Positions 36,801 through 44,100 of a stretch of DNA of 64,000 bases are shown piece by piece. The stretch is from NCBI RefSeq assembly GCF_016920785.2, contig NW_024609857.1:9195618-9259617 (forward strand), given 5' to 3'. Under the pieces are notes generated by a model. That model worked only from the letters and a program-made list of their open reading frames with translations, did no database searches and was not told the DNA's origin. Source of the stretch: Ixodes scapularis. Lineage: Eukaryota > Arthropoda > Arachnida > Ixodida > Ixodidae. The stretch's first letter is position 1, and every line of letters begins with the position of its first letter. Made by a program: the position numbers and the translations under genes.

Positions 36801-37154
36801 GCTTCTTCGTTTGCTGAAATGCACGACAACCCGTCAGTCACCGTTCACACACCACAACATTAGGAGCCGATTCGAACGCGTACAACACGCTACACGCTAA
36901 AATAAGCAGCACGTATGTAACTGTGTCAGCGGTGCTGTTGTTGGTTCGTTTAGTCTTAGCTTGTGTCAGGGATCATTTCTAGCGCCGAGAGGAGCTACCA
37001 CCGGCTGACCGTTTATTGCCAGACCCGCGACGCGAACAAAGAAGAAAATTAAGAGTGAGTTTTACTCACTTTCTGGGCTCCTGAAGCCCATAGTTTCGGC
37101 CCAAGAATTCCAAGACTGGCCCTCGTTCACCGACATATTATTTGGAGCCGCCAT
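12540..37154 (-). CDS. ATXN7: Ataxin-7, subunit of the SAGA deubiquitinase module
   Basis: Twelve coding exons join in phase to give 923 residues (human protein: 892). Exons: 37070-37154, 35948-36052, 34746-35038, 32657-32966, 30183-30265, 26813-27113, 24299-24461, 23707-23842, 23447-23574, 21914-22646, 14730-14889, 12540-12814. Ataxin-7 anchors the histone H2B deubiquitinase module to the nuclear SAGA co-activator. Seen here: the N-terminal GQSWNSW motif (residues 12-18), a zinc finger with C47, C50, H62 and H67 in the conserved FCPAWDEFYLVVC block, and the SCA7 domain at about 263-320 with C274-x10-C285-x5-C291-x2-H294. A second conserved block from 494 (CTFGLRQVGSG) matches the vertebrate region after SCA7. 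The C-terminal half is Pro/Ser/Ala-rich and short of domains. There is no N-terminal polyglutamine; instead 20 serines occur at residues 93-112. The start at 37154 is chosen because it has the MAAP context and starts just before the conserved motif. Confidence 0.93.
13728..14094. mobile_element. TA-target MITE with CC(T/G)GTAAAATC termini
   Basis: Left terminus CCTGTAAAATCACGAGA and right terminus TCTCGGGATTTTACGG are inverted repeats, and TA lies at both edges (13726-13727, 14095-14096). It also contains an internal hairpin around CCGAGAGTCGGCCCACC / GGGCAGACTCTCGG. Length 367 bp, non-coding. It lies in ATXN7 intron 11. Confidence 0.75.
14451..14608. mobile_element. Short TIR element with TTAGAGCGCAGCTCTT ends
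   Basis: The ends TTAGAGCGCAGCTCTT and AAGAGCTGTGCTCTAA are inverted repeats with one mismatch. The interior includes a (C)20 run at 14531-14550. The left 70 bp match 51091-51150 in reverse orientation, so this is a dispersed family. Confidence 0.65.
14730..14889 (-). CDS. ATXN7: ATXN7 coding exon 11
   Basis: It encodes ELMASSQVSAPTASPLSNGL through CHPAHLAK. It is isolated by a 7-kb intron upstream and a 1.9-kb intron downstream, but its phases (0 in, 1 out) fit both neighbours. Borders are gccacag/GAA and AAAG/GTGTGC. Confidence 0.85.
14890..17573. other. ATXN7 intron 10, unexplained part
   Basis: This part of the 7-kb intron holds only short poly(T)/(TG) runs (15150-15185). A GC-rich, purine-rich patch at 16500-16735 is without coding sense. 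No exon or classified repeat is visible. The remaining intron segments 17912-18480 (some diverged internal duplication near 17937-18090), 18656-19640 and 20260-21168 also show nothing firm. Confidence 0.4.
17578..17907. mobile_element. Kolobok/T2-like MITE with TTAA duplication
   Basis: Termini AGGGAAG and CTTCCCT are flanked by TTAA at 17574-17577 and 17908-17911; length 330 bp. The inverted repeats are much shorter than in the other TTAA elements here. The TTAAAGGGA end fits the T2/Kolobok signature. It lies in ATXN7 intron 10. Confidence 0.7.
18481..18655 (+). repeat. Dispersed SINE-like repeat, copy 2
   Basis: This is homologous, in opposite orientation, to 1126-1310. It lies in the large tenth intron of ATXN7. 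The end nearest 18640 carries CTGGGGCTCGAACTT, the degenerate counterpart of the B-box-like end of the other copy. The two copies are clearly diverged, so neither is a very recent insertion. Confidence 0.5.
19640..20260 (+). pseudogene. 5'-truncated CR1/jockey-like LINE fragment (reverse transcriptase C-terminus)
   Basis: Conceptual translation gives the tail of a reverse transcriptase: TAYQTLIRPILQYANTVWYP near 19720-19790, then after a stop and a frameshift NNYRYSVSASGLLKQANIQS and SLPDEVATRPSLD up to about 20165. This resembles the C-terminal region of CR1/L2/jockey elements. A 3' UTR with GCTCACAGGTGGGAGCCGCG follows. It is broken by at least two stops and a frameshift, so it is a dead copy. 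Confidence 0.75.
21169..21737. mobile_element. hAT-like MITE with CAGTGTTGGG-type termini
   Basis: The left end CAGCATTGGGAAGTACT and the right end GTACTTAACCCAACACTC form an inverted pair like the common hAT terminus CAGTGTTGGGNAAGT. Sub-terminal GTACTT repeats occur on both sides. No 8-bp duplication is clear, so the copy is probably old. It lies in ATXN7 intron 10. Confidence 0.55.
21914..22646 (-). CDS. ATXN7: ATXN7 coding exon 10 (large low-complexity exon)
   Basis: This 733-bp GC-rich exon begins RLCVESQLPSLARASAAEE and is rich in Pro, Ala, Ser and basic residues (PSARKKKSPTPNPPP). No folded domain is evident. Borders are ctccag/GCGG and CTGCCG/GTGAGT. Confidence 0.9.
23447..23574 (-). 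CDS. ATXN7: ATXN7 coding exon 9 (second conserved block)
   Basis: It encodes MCTFGLRQVGSGLFLLDRRW then DATRVALSMALG, matching vertebrate CTFGSRQIGRGYYVFDSRW with RCALNLM. Too short and offset to stand out as an open frame, it was recovered by phase and homology. Borders are ccccaag/ATG and CTGAA/GTGAGT. Confidence 0.92.
23707..23842 (-). CDS. ATXN7: ATXN7 coding exon 8
   Basis: It encodes SSMDVMPPVTPVL through DPYVSHHPRPAA. The last part resembles the vertebrate HYSGHHPQPAS stretch just before CTFG. Borders are tttgcag/TAG and GCC/GTGAGT. Confidence 0.85.
24299..24461 (-). CDS. ATXN7: ATXN7 coding exon 7
   Basis: Phase continuity from exon 6 selects the frame SGSCRVNCGPTVVRSPAATG through PTQILPK, a low-complexity linker. 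Borders are atgccag/GCTC and AAGGG/GTGCGC. The other two frames here are open but out of phase. Confidence 0.8.
24531..24642. repeat. Tandem duplication, 54-bp unit
   Basis: The unit starting GGCAAGTAAAACCTTACTTA at 24531 repeats at 24585 with essentially one base difference (GCCCCGCC against GCCCTGCC). It is just upstream of ATXN7 exon 7 on the minus strand, in the intron. Confidence 0.85.
24643..26812. other. ATXN7 intron 6, no feature recognised
   Basis: About 2.2 kb between the 54-bp duplication and exon 6 contain AT-rich sequence to 25870 and more balanced sequence beyond. Open frames at 26297-26812 are antisense or intronic and out of phase with the gene. Intron 9 at 22647-23446 likewise shows nothing. 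Confidence 0.4.
26813..27113 (-). CDS. ATXN7: ATXN7 coding exon 6 (SCA7 domain, second half)
   Basis: It begins THSLSLRRAVPGRKKNFDDL then LIDH, matching vertebrate THSLTQRRAVQGRRKRFDVL. It supplies the SCA7 histidine and the basic helix that in vertebrates contacts nucleosomes, then an Ala/Ser-rich linker. Borders are ggtgcag/ACC and GAAG/GTGGGG. Confidence 0.95.
27114..29394. other. ATXN7 intron 5, no feature recognised
   Basis: About 2.3 kb lie between exon 6 and the CAGT MITE. Occasional GC-rich patches (27830-28110, 28230-28480) occur, but no exon fits in phase. Introns at 31368-32656, 33859-34745, 35039-35947 and 36053-37069 are similar; the last is GC-richer near 36450-36850 and could hide a small in-phase exon. 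Confidence 0.35.
29397..29780. mobile_element. pogo-like MITE with CAGTGGAATCTCGT termini
   Basis: The left end CAGTGGAATCTCGTCGACAC and the right end ATATCAACGAGATTCCAGTG are inverted repeats, and TA lies at 29395-29396 and 29781-29782. Length 384 bp, with no coding capacity. It lies in ATXN7 intron 5. Confidence 0.75.
30070..30119. repeat. Short perfect-stem hairpin
   Basis: CTCCAATTCAGTTTGT and ACAAACTGAATTGGAG form a stem of at least 16 bp with a loop of about 17 nt. It lies about 65 bp past the end of ATXN7 exon 5 on the transcribed (minus) strand, i.e. in the intron just after its donor. It could be an arm remnant of a transposon or a structured intron element. Confidence 0.5.
30183..30265 (-). 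CDS. ATXN7: ATXN7 coding exon 5 (SCA7 domain, first half)
   Basis: It encodes DREYDPNKHCGVLIVDHGKP then CTRSLTCK, nearly identical to the vertebrate SCA7 zinc-binding core. Borders are ctttcag/ATCGG and TGCAAG/GTAAGG. Confidence 0.96.
30708..31363. mobile_element. Kolobok/T2-like MITE with about 150-bp inverted repeats
   Basis: A 656-bp element bounded by TTAA at 30704-30707 and 31364-31367. The arms 30708-30857 and 31214-31363 begin AGGACACATGCAAAGGAAAA and are nearly identical when inverted. The GC-rich core (CGCCGCCGC) gives misleading open frames. It lies in ATXN7 intron 4. Confidence 0.9.
32657..32966 (-). CDS. ATXN7: ATXN7 coding exon 4
   Basis: This very GC-rich exon encodes VERMPLAKHAQEALLRHNSP followed by a Pro/Gly/Ala-rich linker. 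It ends RERKLLPCK, the first Cys of the SCA7 module. Phase 0 in, phase 1 out at AAAG/GTGAGG. Confidence 0.9.
33519..33856. mobile_element. TA-target MITE with CC(A/C)TATTTTCCG termini
   Basis: The left end CCCTATTTTCCGCACTATCG and the right end CGGACTATAATCCGGAAAAT followed by ATGG are inverted repeats flanked by TA (33517-33518, 33857-33858). Sub-terminal GCAGACTA/GCGGACTA repeats occur on both sides. Length 338 bp. It lies in ATXN7 intron 3. Confidence 0.75.
34746..35038 (-). CDS. ATXN7: ATXN7 coding exon 3 (polyserine exon)
   Basis: It begins QRHGSNAF, completing the zinc finger with H67. It then carries a run of 20 serines (34893-34952) and a Ser/Pro/Asn-rich tail ending HHSMAPVVR. Borders are ttgcag/AGCAA and GTGCGG/GTACGT. 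Confidence 0.9.
35948..36052 (-). CDS. ATXN7: ATXN7 coding exon 2 (zinc-finger exon)
   Basis: The sequence MELFGFCPAWDEFYLVVCEI then CNQVTKPQALRNHL is close to vertebrate ataxin-7. It supplies C47, C50 and H62 of the finger; the last histidine is in the next exon. Borders are ctgcag/ACATG and CTAG/GTATGT. Confidence 0.95.
37070..37154 (-). CDS. ATXN7: ATXN7 coding exon 1
   Basis: This encodes residues 1-28, starting MAAPNNMSV and containing GQSWNSWAE, which matches vertebrate GQSWNLWVE. The donor is GAAA/GTGAGT, phase 1. An upstream in-frame ATG at 37247 overlaps the CCAAT and CRE motifs and is judged to lie in the promoter or 5' UTR. Confidence 0.88.
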
Positions 37155-38018
37155 TTTGAACAGACCTACGAATTTGTTTCTCCGCTTTTTTTTCTCTCGC
37201 ACGGATGAAAACACAATACTGACGTCACAAATTAGTTCGCTTTCCATTGGCTAACTGATTTAAACGTTTTACGCGCCATCTAATGCCTTTAGAACGCAAT
37301 ACGCGGTAGTGAAAAGCATAAAACTAGCTCAAAATTCTCGCTTAAAATGTTTAAACAATATTTTAACTTATAATTTTGTTTTTAAATAGGTTATAATGCT
37401 ATATAAGTTTTGCTTTTAATTGTGCAAGTGCGAACTCGAGTAGTAATTTGAAGGAAAAAAAATTTGCGGATTTAATTGTTGCAATATTTGATAAAATAAA
37501 TATTCATATACTCAGATAATAATCTGCTTATTTTAAAGAAGTGTCATGTTTCCTTTAAAGCGCTTTTGGTCACTATCTCTGGAGCGGCGCAACCATCGAA
37601 CCGAAAATATTCGAGCTCATCAAAACATCAAGAGCAGTACGTGAGACGGTGGCGGGAGTCGTTGCAGTTCCAATATCGATTTTTTCACAGTTGATAAACT
37701 TGTAGGTCGTGCCGCTCGTGGCCCATTAAGTTCGAACGCGCTTTTAGTAAGCTCAGGTATTTCGGACTCGGAGCAGAGACCAGCAGTGCTGCGTAGTGCA
37801 TGCTCTGTAGCGCTACAGTCCCAAGTTGCCATGGTTTTGGCGCACTGTTTGAGTGTTTGACAGCATCTTTTCGCGGGGCTTTCCCCACGACCTCCCGTTG
37901 CAATTAAGCTAATTGCTGCGAAGGCTTGGTACTAATTCCTCCGCTTCGTTATCTCCCAGACTTTCTGTTCGGCCCCCAAAGAATGTGCGCGTCCTGCGTC
38001 CGGGCGGACTGAAGAGGC
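37155..38018. promoter_or_regulatory. Bidirectional promoter between ATXN7 and the CCDC66-like gene
   Basis: Only 864 bp separate the two divergent start codons, and no repeats were recognised in between. A perfect palindromic CRE, TGACGTCA, is at 37220-37227 and a CCAAT box (ATTGG on +) at 37246-37250, about 70-95 bp upstream of the ATXN7 ATG. A YY1-type motif CAAAATGGCGGC overlaps that ATG (37147-37158). No TATA box is obvious. The CCDC66 side (37560-38018) is GC-richer and holds its presumed 5' UTR. Confidence 0.65.
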
Positions 38019-38163
38019 ATGATTCCTGGAGGCGGAGTTCCAAATGGAGCCCGAGGTGCGGAACCCCTCCAGTGGGGTCAGAAGGTGTCCTCCGGCTCGG
38101 AAGAAATGGTCACCCTCACCAAAGCCCAGCTCCAGAAATTGCTGAGAGCGCTTGGAGCCAATG
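38019..38163 (+). CDS. CCDC66: CCDC66-like coding exon 1
   Basis: It starts MIPGGGVPNGARGAEPLQWG and contains MVTLTKAQLQKLLRALGAN, the helix that opens CCDC66 proteins. The donor is AATG/GTAAGA, phase 1. Confidence 0.8.
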
Positions 38164-41100
38164 GTAAGAGGCATCTTTCAAGCTGGGCTTACCGCCCAGT
38201 TTCACTTATTTGACGAACGCAGTCATTGGCGCAGGATTATTTTGCATGCATTACGTGCGCCCGCTCACGAGGAACATTCATCGCACGTGACCCACTTTCA
38301 AGCTGGGCAGCTGCATCATTCAGCAGTCACTAACTATGATGTATTATAGAACTAAGTATTGTGACGTAATGACTGGTTACAGCGACGTCGACATCATTCA
38401 GATACACTGAGCCCCATCTGCCTCCCCAGTCATGTTTATTCTCTGTACTGTGACCTTCGTTCCAAGTCCTGTACTTCTTGTAGTTTACCCAGAGTTCTCA
38501 ATCTGAGAAGGAGGGGGGAAAGGGGGGAGGATATATATGGAGCAATGGTGAGGGGGTGCAGGCTAGCTGGATAAGTGACGAAAACAGAGAACAACATGGC
38601 CTTTCCGTGTCGTTCTGTGTTTTCGTCCCTTGTCTCTTCCCCAGTCTCGGGTTTACAACTATGCTCAATGCTTAGTTGGTTCATGTTCATTCATATGAAG
38701 GCGCGGTTTCTCTGGGCTCTTTCATCTGAATGTTCTGTGGTACTTTGCGTAGGAAATTGTAGCTCTTTTAGTGAGTCTTCTTAAACAAACGATGGTGCTT
38801 GATGAATAAATGATTAATACTATTGGGGCGAGCTGGTGGAAATCTAACATTGTAATCCCAATGATGTTTTGGTTTTCCGTTTTCATCCTGGTTTCTCGAG
38901 CTCTAGGTACAGCCTCCAGATTTTTTAACAGTATCGCACAAACGCTGACCGGACTTAGACTGGACGGTAGATCAGCACCTTATCGCGGTGTAAAACAGCA
39001 GGTCAGCGAGACTATGTGCGTGTGGCAGAGGGCAGACGCCTAGACTCGCTGACTTACTGTTTCACGCCGCAACAAGGCACTGATCTACTGGCCGGTCGGT
39101 GTTGTGGCACTAACTAAACACTCGCTTTGAGTGGTTTAACAACTTTTACGAGGATTTTCTCAATGTTTCACTGCTTTTTTCAGAGCCGGAGACCAACCCC
39201 AATGGAACGGTTGCAACGATTTCCTCTTCGAACAATGGTCTGCCAGTTTCTGGTGACGACTGGTAAGTATTTTTCTTCGTGGAGGGTTGTGGTAACTCAT
39301 ACAGTGCAACCCACTTAAAACAATACCACATATAACAATGTACTGCTTATAACAATCAGTTTCTATAGTTTCTTCTAGTTCAGATACAACGATAATTGGT
39401 TATAACGATTGAAATTTTGGGTTTTCTCATTATCGTTACAAGTGGGTTGCACTGTACTCTTACCCGACATACCGTGCGTGCACCAGCAGTTGAAGTAGAG
39501 TAGTAGATATTATTACTTACACAATTTGTTGTATGGAAGTTTACACGTTCGACTATGGCCCCACCCTTTAATCGTGCCACTCACAATCCTGTTGGTTGCC
39601 AGCGATGCATTAGCATTTTTGGCTCATGGAGCATCCTAAATGCACGCCCTTAGTTAACACTCTCCTGCCATCATGACCAGGATTTGCTTGAGTGGTTGTG
39701 TTCTGGCTACTTCAATCTCCTGTCAACGACAAGTTTGATGTGTATAAAAGGTATAGTGGAAGCATTGTAGTCATGGCAGGCTCTCAACAGCAACAACGTC
39801 GTAGTTGATGTTTTGACATTGTTTTTATTTCTAGCTATGAAAGCAGAATAAAGTTGTCACCGTGAGCTTTTAGCCTATCGTAGAAAGCCAACAGAGCAAT
39901 ACTTCGGTTGCGCACATCAGGCACGATTGTGGGCCACTTGTGATGATGCGCTGCCAGCGTAATGTGGTCATTTTTGGCTCGGGTGGATCCTGTCGTGCTG
40001 TAACTTGTCGGTACTTGTATAAGCAATCGGATACATTATCCAGTGCTCTAAGCCGAAGAAACACTCCACTGTTTCTTATGGGTGCCTCACCCCCAGTTTT
40101 TCCATTAGGTGACTCTGACCACAGTCCCAGGCAAAAATCAGCCCACTTCCAACTGGATTATGGAACTGGTCCAAGCTGGAAATGAGGCAGTCCAGCTGGA
40201 TTGCAGCTGGAATCCAGCTAGACTGCCTCATTTCCAGCTGGGACCAGTTTCATAATCCAGCTAGAAGTGGGCTGATATTCACCTGGGGTGTCGACTTAAC
40301 AGTAGGGAGCACTGTAAGTTCCAAACATACACTTCATTTGCAGAAACCATTGTCAAATTCCTATATTGTATCTACATGGACTGCATTCATTTCATAGCTT
40401 ATGGAATCTTGTCGTTGGGAGACTGCACTAATGGATATTCCTTATGCCCAGACAGCTCCAATGCAACACAATCCCATGTGCTCTTTCTACAGGCCAACAA
40501 AGGGACATTTTTCCCTTGTGTACTTTTGAACTGATTGTATGGGTTCTATTTGTAGGTCCCTACTTTTGTACCTGTGGTGCAAACCACATACTCTGTTATC
40601 AAGTGCCATATATCTATCATTCACCAAAAATCTGAGTGCAGCGAAGGGCTAAGAGACACGCACACATATGCACACAAAATCTGTGGCATACTTTATTCAC
40701 TTGAGTGGATTAGCCTGTGATACCACAGGACAAGCACTGTGGTACTGCCCTACTGGCTCTCTTGGCCTCATCGGTTCATACTGTTCGCCGTGCTCAGGCT
40801 TAAATGTAATGAAACAAAGTGCTACCATTATAAAGCGTGTCACTGAAAATTAGCTTGTCGTTGTAACCATTTTTTTATGTAAAGTTTCATATCTATGTGT
40901 TTTTTCATGAAATTAATTTTTGTGATCCATCTAAAGCTAGGCGTTGAGTTTTTATTGTTGTTTATTTCTTACTATGGAGCACGTTTGGAGTCCTGGCAGG
41001 ATGGGCAGTAAAGGTTGCTCATGATGATTCACTTCCACAGCCCCCCGCAGGGGGCACCTGTGAAAGCAGCTGTTTGGAGAGTGGCGTCTCCACGGACCCC

Positions 41101-44100
41101 GAGCCATGCGGGTTCGCCCGCCCACGTCTGACTGTGCGTGGCTTTCCCGTGTGTGGGGAAAAGGGCATCCTGGTGGTTGAGCCAAGCCCGGGGTAGGTTT
41201 GGACCCTTCGGGGCCCCCCGGGCGAGGCAATACACCACTTCGGCCCCCGCTTCTCATAGACGGGAGTCCTGGTAAGGCCCGGCCAGGATGATTCAGTCTA
41301 GTCGCCACTTCTACTATCCCCTCTCTACTTTCACCCTTGTCTGCTCCTCCTTTTCACTCTTCTCATTCCTCTTCTTTCCTTTTTCAACTCCTTTGGTGGC
41401 AAGGGCTAACCTTGGGTGGCGAAAGACCTCTTGTCCAAAACCATACTTGGTTATAGAGACTGGGCAGCACTAATAGAGTAACGTCTTCAGCCAAGCCCAT
41501 CTTGTTATGAAGCGTTACCTATTCCCTTGTTGGGCTCGGTGGTGGGCGGTGCACCACAGTTTCCGAACACCATTCCCCTCTTATGGGTTCCAAGCTGAAA
41601 CAACCTGATCGGCCTCCGAAAAGAGGCCGGACCGAAGCACTTTCAACATTTCTAAAACAAGACAACTCAGAAGACCACTTTACAAGATTTTTCGTCTTAC
41701 ACTCCGACGACACTTCTAAGCCGCTGTCAAAACTATCTCCATTCCTTGTCGCCAAAACTCTCCAAAACACGCTCGGGGCAAAATATGAAGCAAAGAAGCT
41801 TTTTTCCGGTGACCTTCTTGTCGAGATTCACGAAAGATATCAGGCAACTGCTTTGCTTAATCTGAAAATGATCCATGACCTCAAAGTCACTGCATCTGCA
41901 CACCGTACGTTGAACACCATTCGCGGTGTGATATCAGAGGATGATCTATTAACCAGTTCTGAAGAGGAAATCGTGGAGGGTCTAAGCACTCAAGGTGTCG
42001 TGGCCGCAAAACAAATTAAAATTCGTAAGGATGGTGAGGAACGACCCACTAAACACGTGATACTAACATTCGAGAAAAACTCGCTGCCCCCTACTGTAAA
42101 GGCGGGTTACATCAACTGCAAAGTGCGGCCATATGTCCCGAACCCGCTGCGCTGCTTTCGCTGCCAGCGGTACGGTCATGGTTCACGAGCGTGCCGTGGT
42201 CGTGAGACCTGTGTCAGGTGCAGCGGAACTGACCATACCGCTGATGACTGCAACGTTGACTATAAATGTGCAAACTGTAACGCAGACCATCCTGCCTACT
42301 CTCGATCATGTAACTACTTTAAAAAGGAAAAAGAAATACTTGCTCTCAAGGTGAAAGAAAACATTTCCTACCAGGATGCAAAGCGCCGCCTCTCTGCTTT
42401 TCAGAGAGGCTCTTTTGCCGAGGCGGTGTCCAGCAGAGGACCTGCACCGTCTAAGGTATCGGTGGCAACCCAGGTGTCTTTTTCAGACCACGGGAAGCCG
42501 CTGCAGTCCTCTACGCCCAGGCTGAAGCTTGCGCTTCCTGGGCATTCTATCTCAGCTGCGAAAGCAGCAGATCCAACTAGTCGCACCAAGGACATAGGTG
42601 CCGCAGCAGCAGCGGAGGTCACGCCTTCGTCCCTGCCTCCTGGTCCCTCCCCTCAGGCAACGGAGCGAGTGTCTCGCTCCTCCTCCCCGGGGAGAACTTC
42701 CCCGTCTAGGAGGCAGCACGTGCCACGTGCAACCGACGATACCGGCGGGACTGCGAGCCGACCTAGCACGTCGACCGCTGCCCCATCAGGTCAATGCAGG
42801 GGCCGTGGGTTGCCCTTACGATCCGTAGACAACTCCAAGGCCTCCGGTAAGCCTGCCAAGAAGTCCCTAGAAGCAGAAAAAACTGTAGAGGCAGGCGACC
42901 TTTCTGCCCCAGAGCCAGAACCAGAGGATATGGAGTGGCAGACCCAGAAACCAAAACATAAAGGGAAAACACCAGTTTTCCCTCCTAAATGAAACATCAC
43001 ATACATCACCCCTTTTTTCTATCACTCCTCTGATAGTTAAATTTCTATAAAGAATGACGGCGATCATCCAATGGAATTGCCGAGGTCTACTGAGGAACTT
43101 CGATGATATTGAGTTCCTCCTGGAGCAACACCGCCCACAGGCTTTATGTTTACAAGAAACACATCTCAGTTCAAAGCATACTAACTTTCTTAGACGCTAC
43201 CATATTTTTAGAAAAGACCGAGAGGATGCGTGTATTTCTGCAGGAGGAGTTGCAGTGGTTGTCCCAAAGCACCTTCCCTGTTCCGAAATCGCTCTTAATA
43301 CTGCGCTAGAGGCAGTAGCGGTGCGTCTCCTCCTTCACAAAGTAGTGACTGTTTGTTCCTTATACATTCCTCCTTCTTTTACTTTTTCGACAAACGATTT
43401 TAATGATCTTTTACTCCAACTCCCGGAGCCCTTTCTTTTACTTGGAGATTTTAATGCCCACAACTCTCTATGGGGTAGCGACCACGTTGACGCCCGTGGT
43501 CGAATGATTGAGTCAATTTTAATGTCGCATGCACTTTGCCTTTTTAACACTGGAGAACCGACCTATTTTAGCCCATCATCATTATCATCCTCATGTATTG
43601 ATCTTTCCATCGGTAGTGCATCCATTTTTACTTCTTTTACGTGGGCAGCAGGCACTAACCCATATGGAAGCGATCACTTTCCTATTTTCTTAAAGAACAC
43701 CGTTCCTCCAAAATGCATGCCAACGCGAACTGTCCGTTGGAAGTTTGAGAAAGCGAATTGGTCTCTTTTCACTGAAGCGACACAACTTGCATGCACGTCA
43801 CTTGATGAACTTTCTGTCGACCAAGTTACAGAGTTGCTGAGTAATTTTATTCTTCAAGCTGCAGAGCTTGCTATTCCTAGGACTTCTACGCATCTCCCGC
43901 GGCGGCCCAAGCCGTGGTGGAATGAAGAGTGTACTGAGTCACGGAAAAAACAAAACAGAGCCTGGGGTATCTTTCGACGTTACCCCACGCAAAGCAACCT
44001 CCGCTGCTTTAAGCAAATGAAAGCTCGGGCAAGGTACATCCGACAACAATCAAAGCGTAAAAACTTCCAGGAGTATGCCTCTTCCATTAATAGTAGTGCA

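Noticed and set aside
36453..36863. 136-codon plus-strand frame in ATXN7 intron 1
   Set aside because: It shows no homology I can name, no splice or poly(A) context, and no conserved composition; considered a chance frame.
37155..37247. N-terminal extension of ATXN7 from the ATG at 37247
   Set aside because: That ATG overlaps the CCAAT and CRE motifs, and the added residues do not resemble ataxin-7; the downstream MAAP start is preferred.
37550..37560. A fifth TTAAAGG-type MITE end near 37.55 kb
   Set aside because: A TTTCCTTTAAAG end is visible, but no inverted partner was found nearby.
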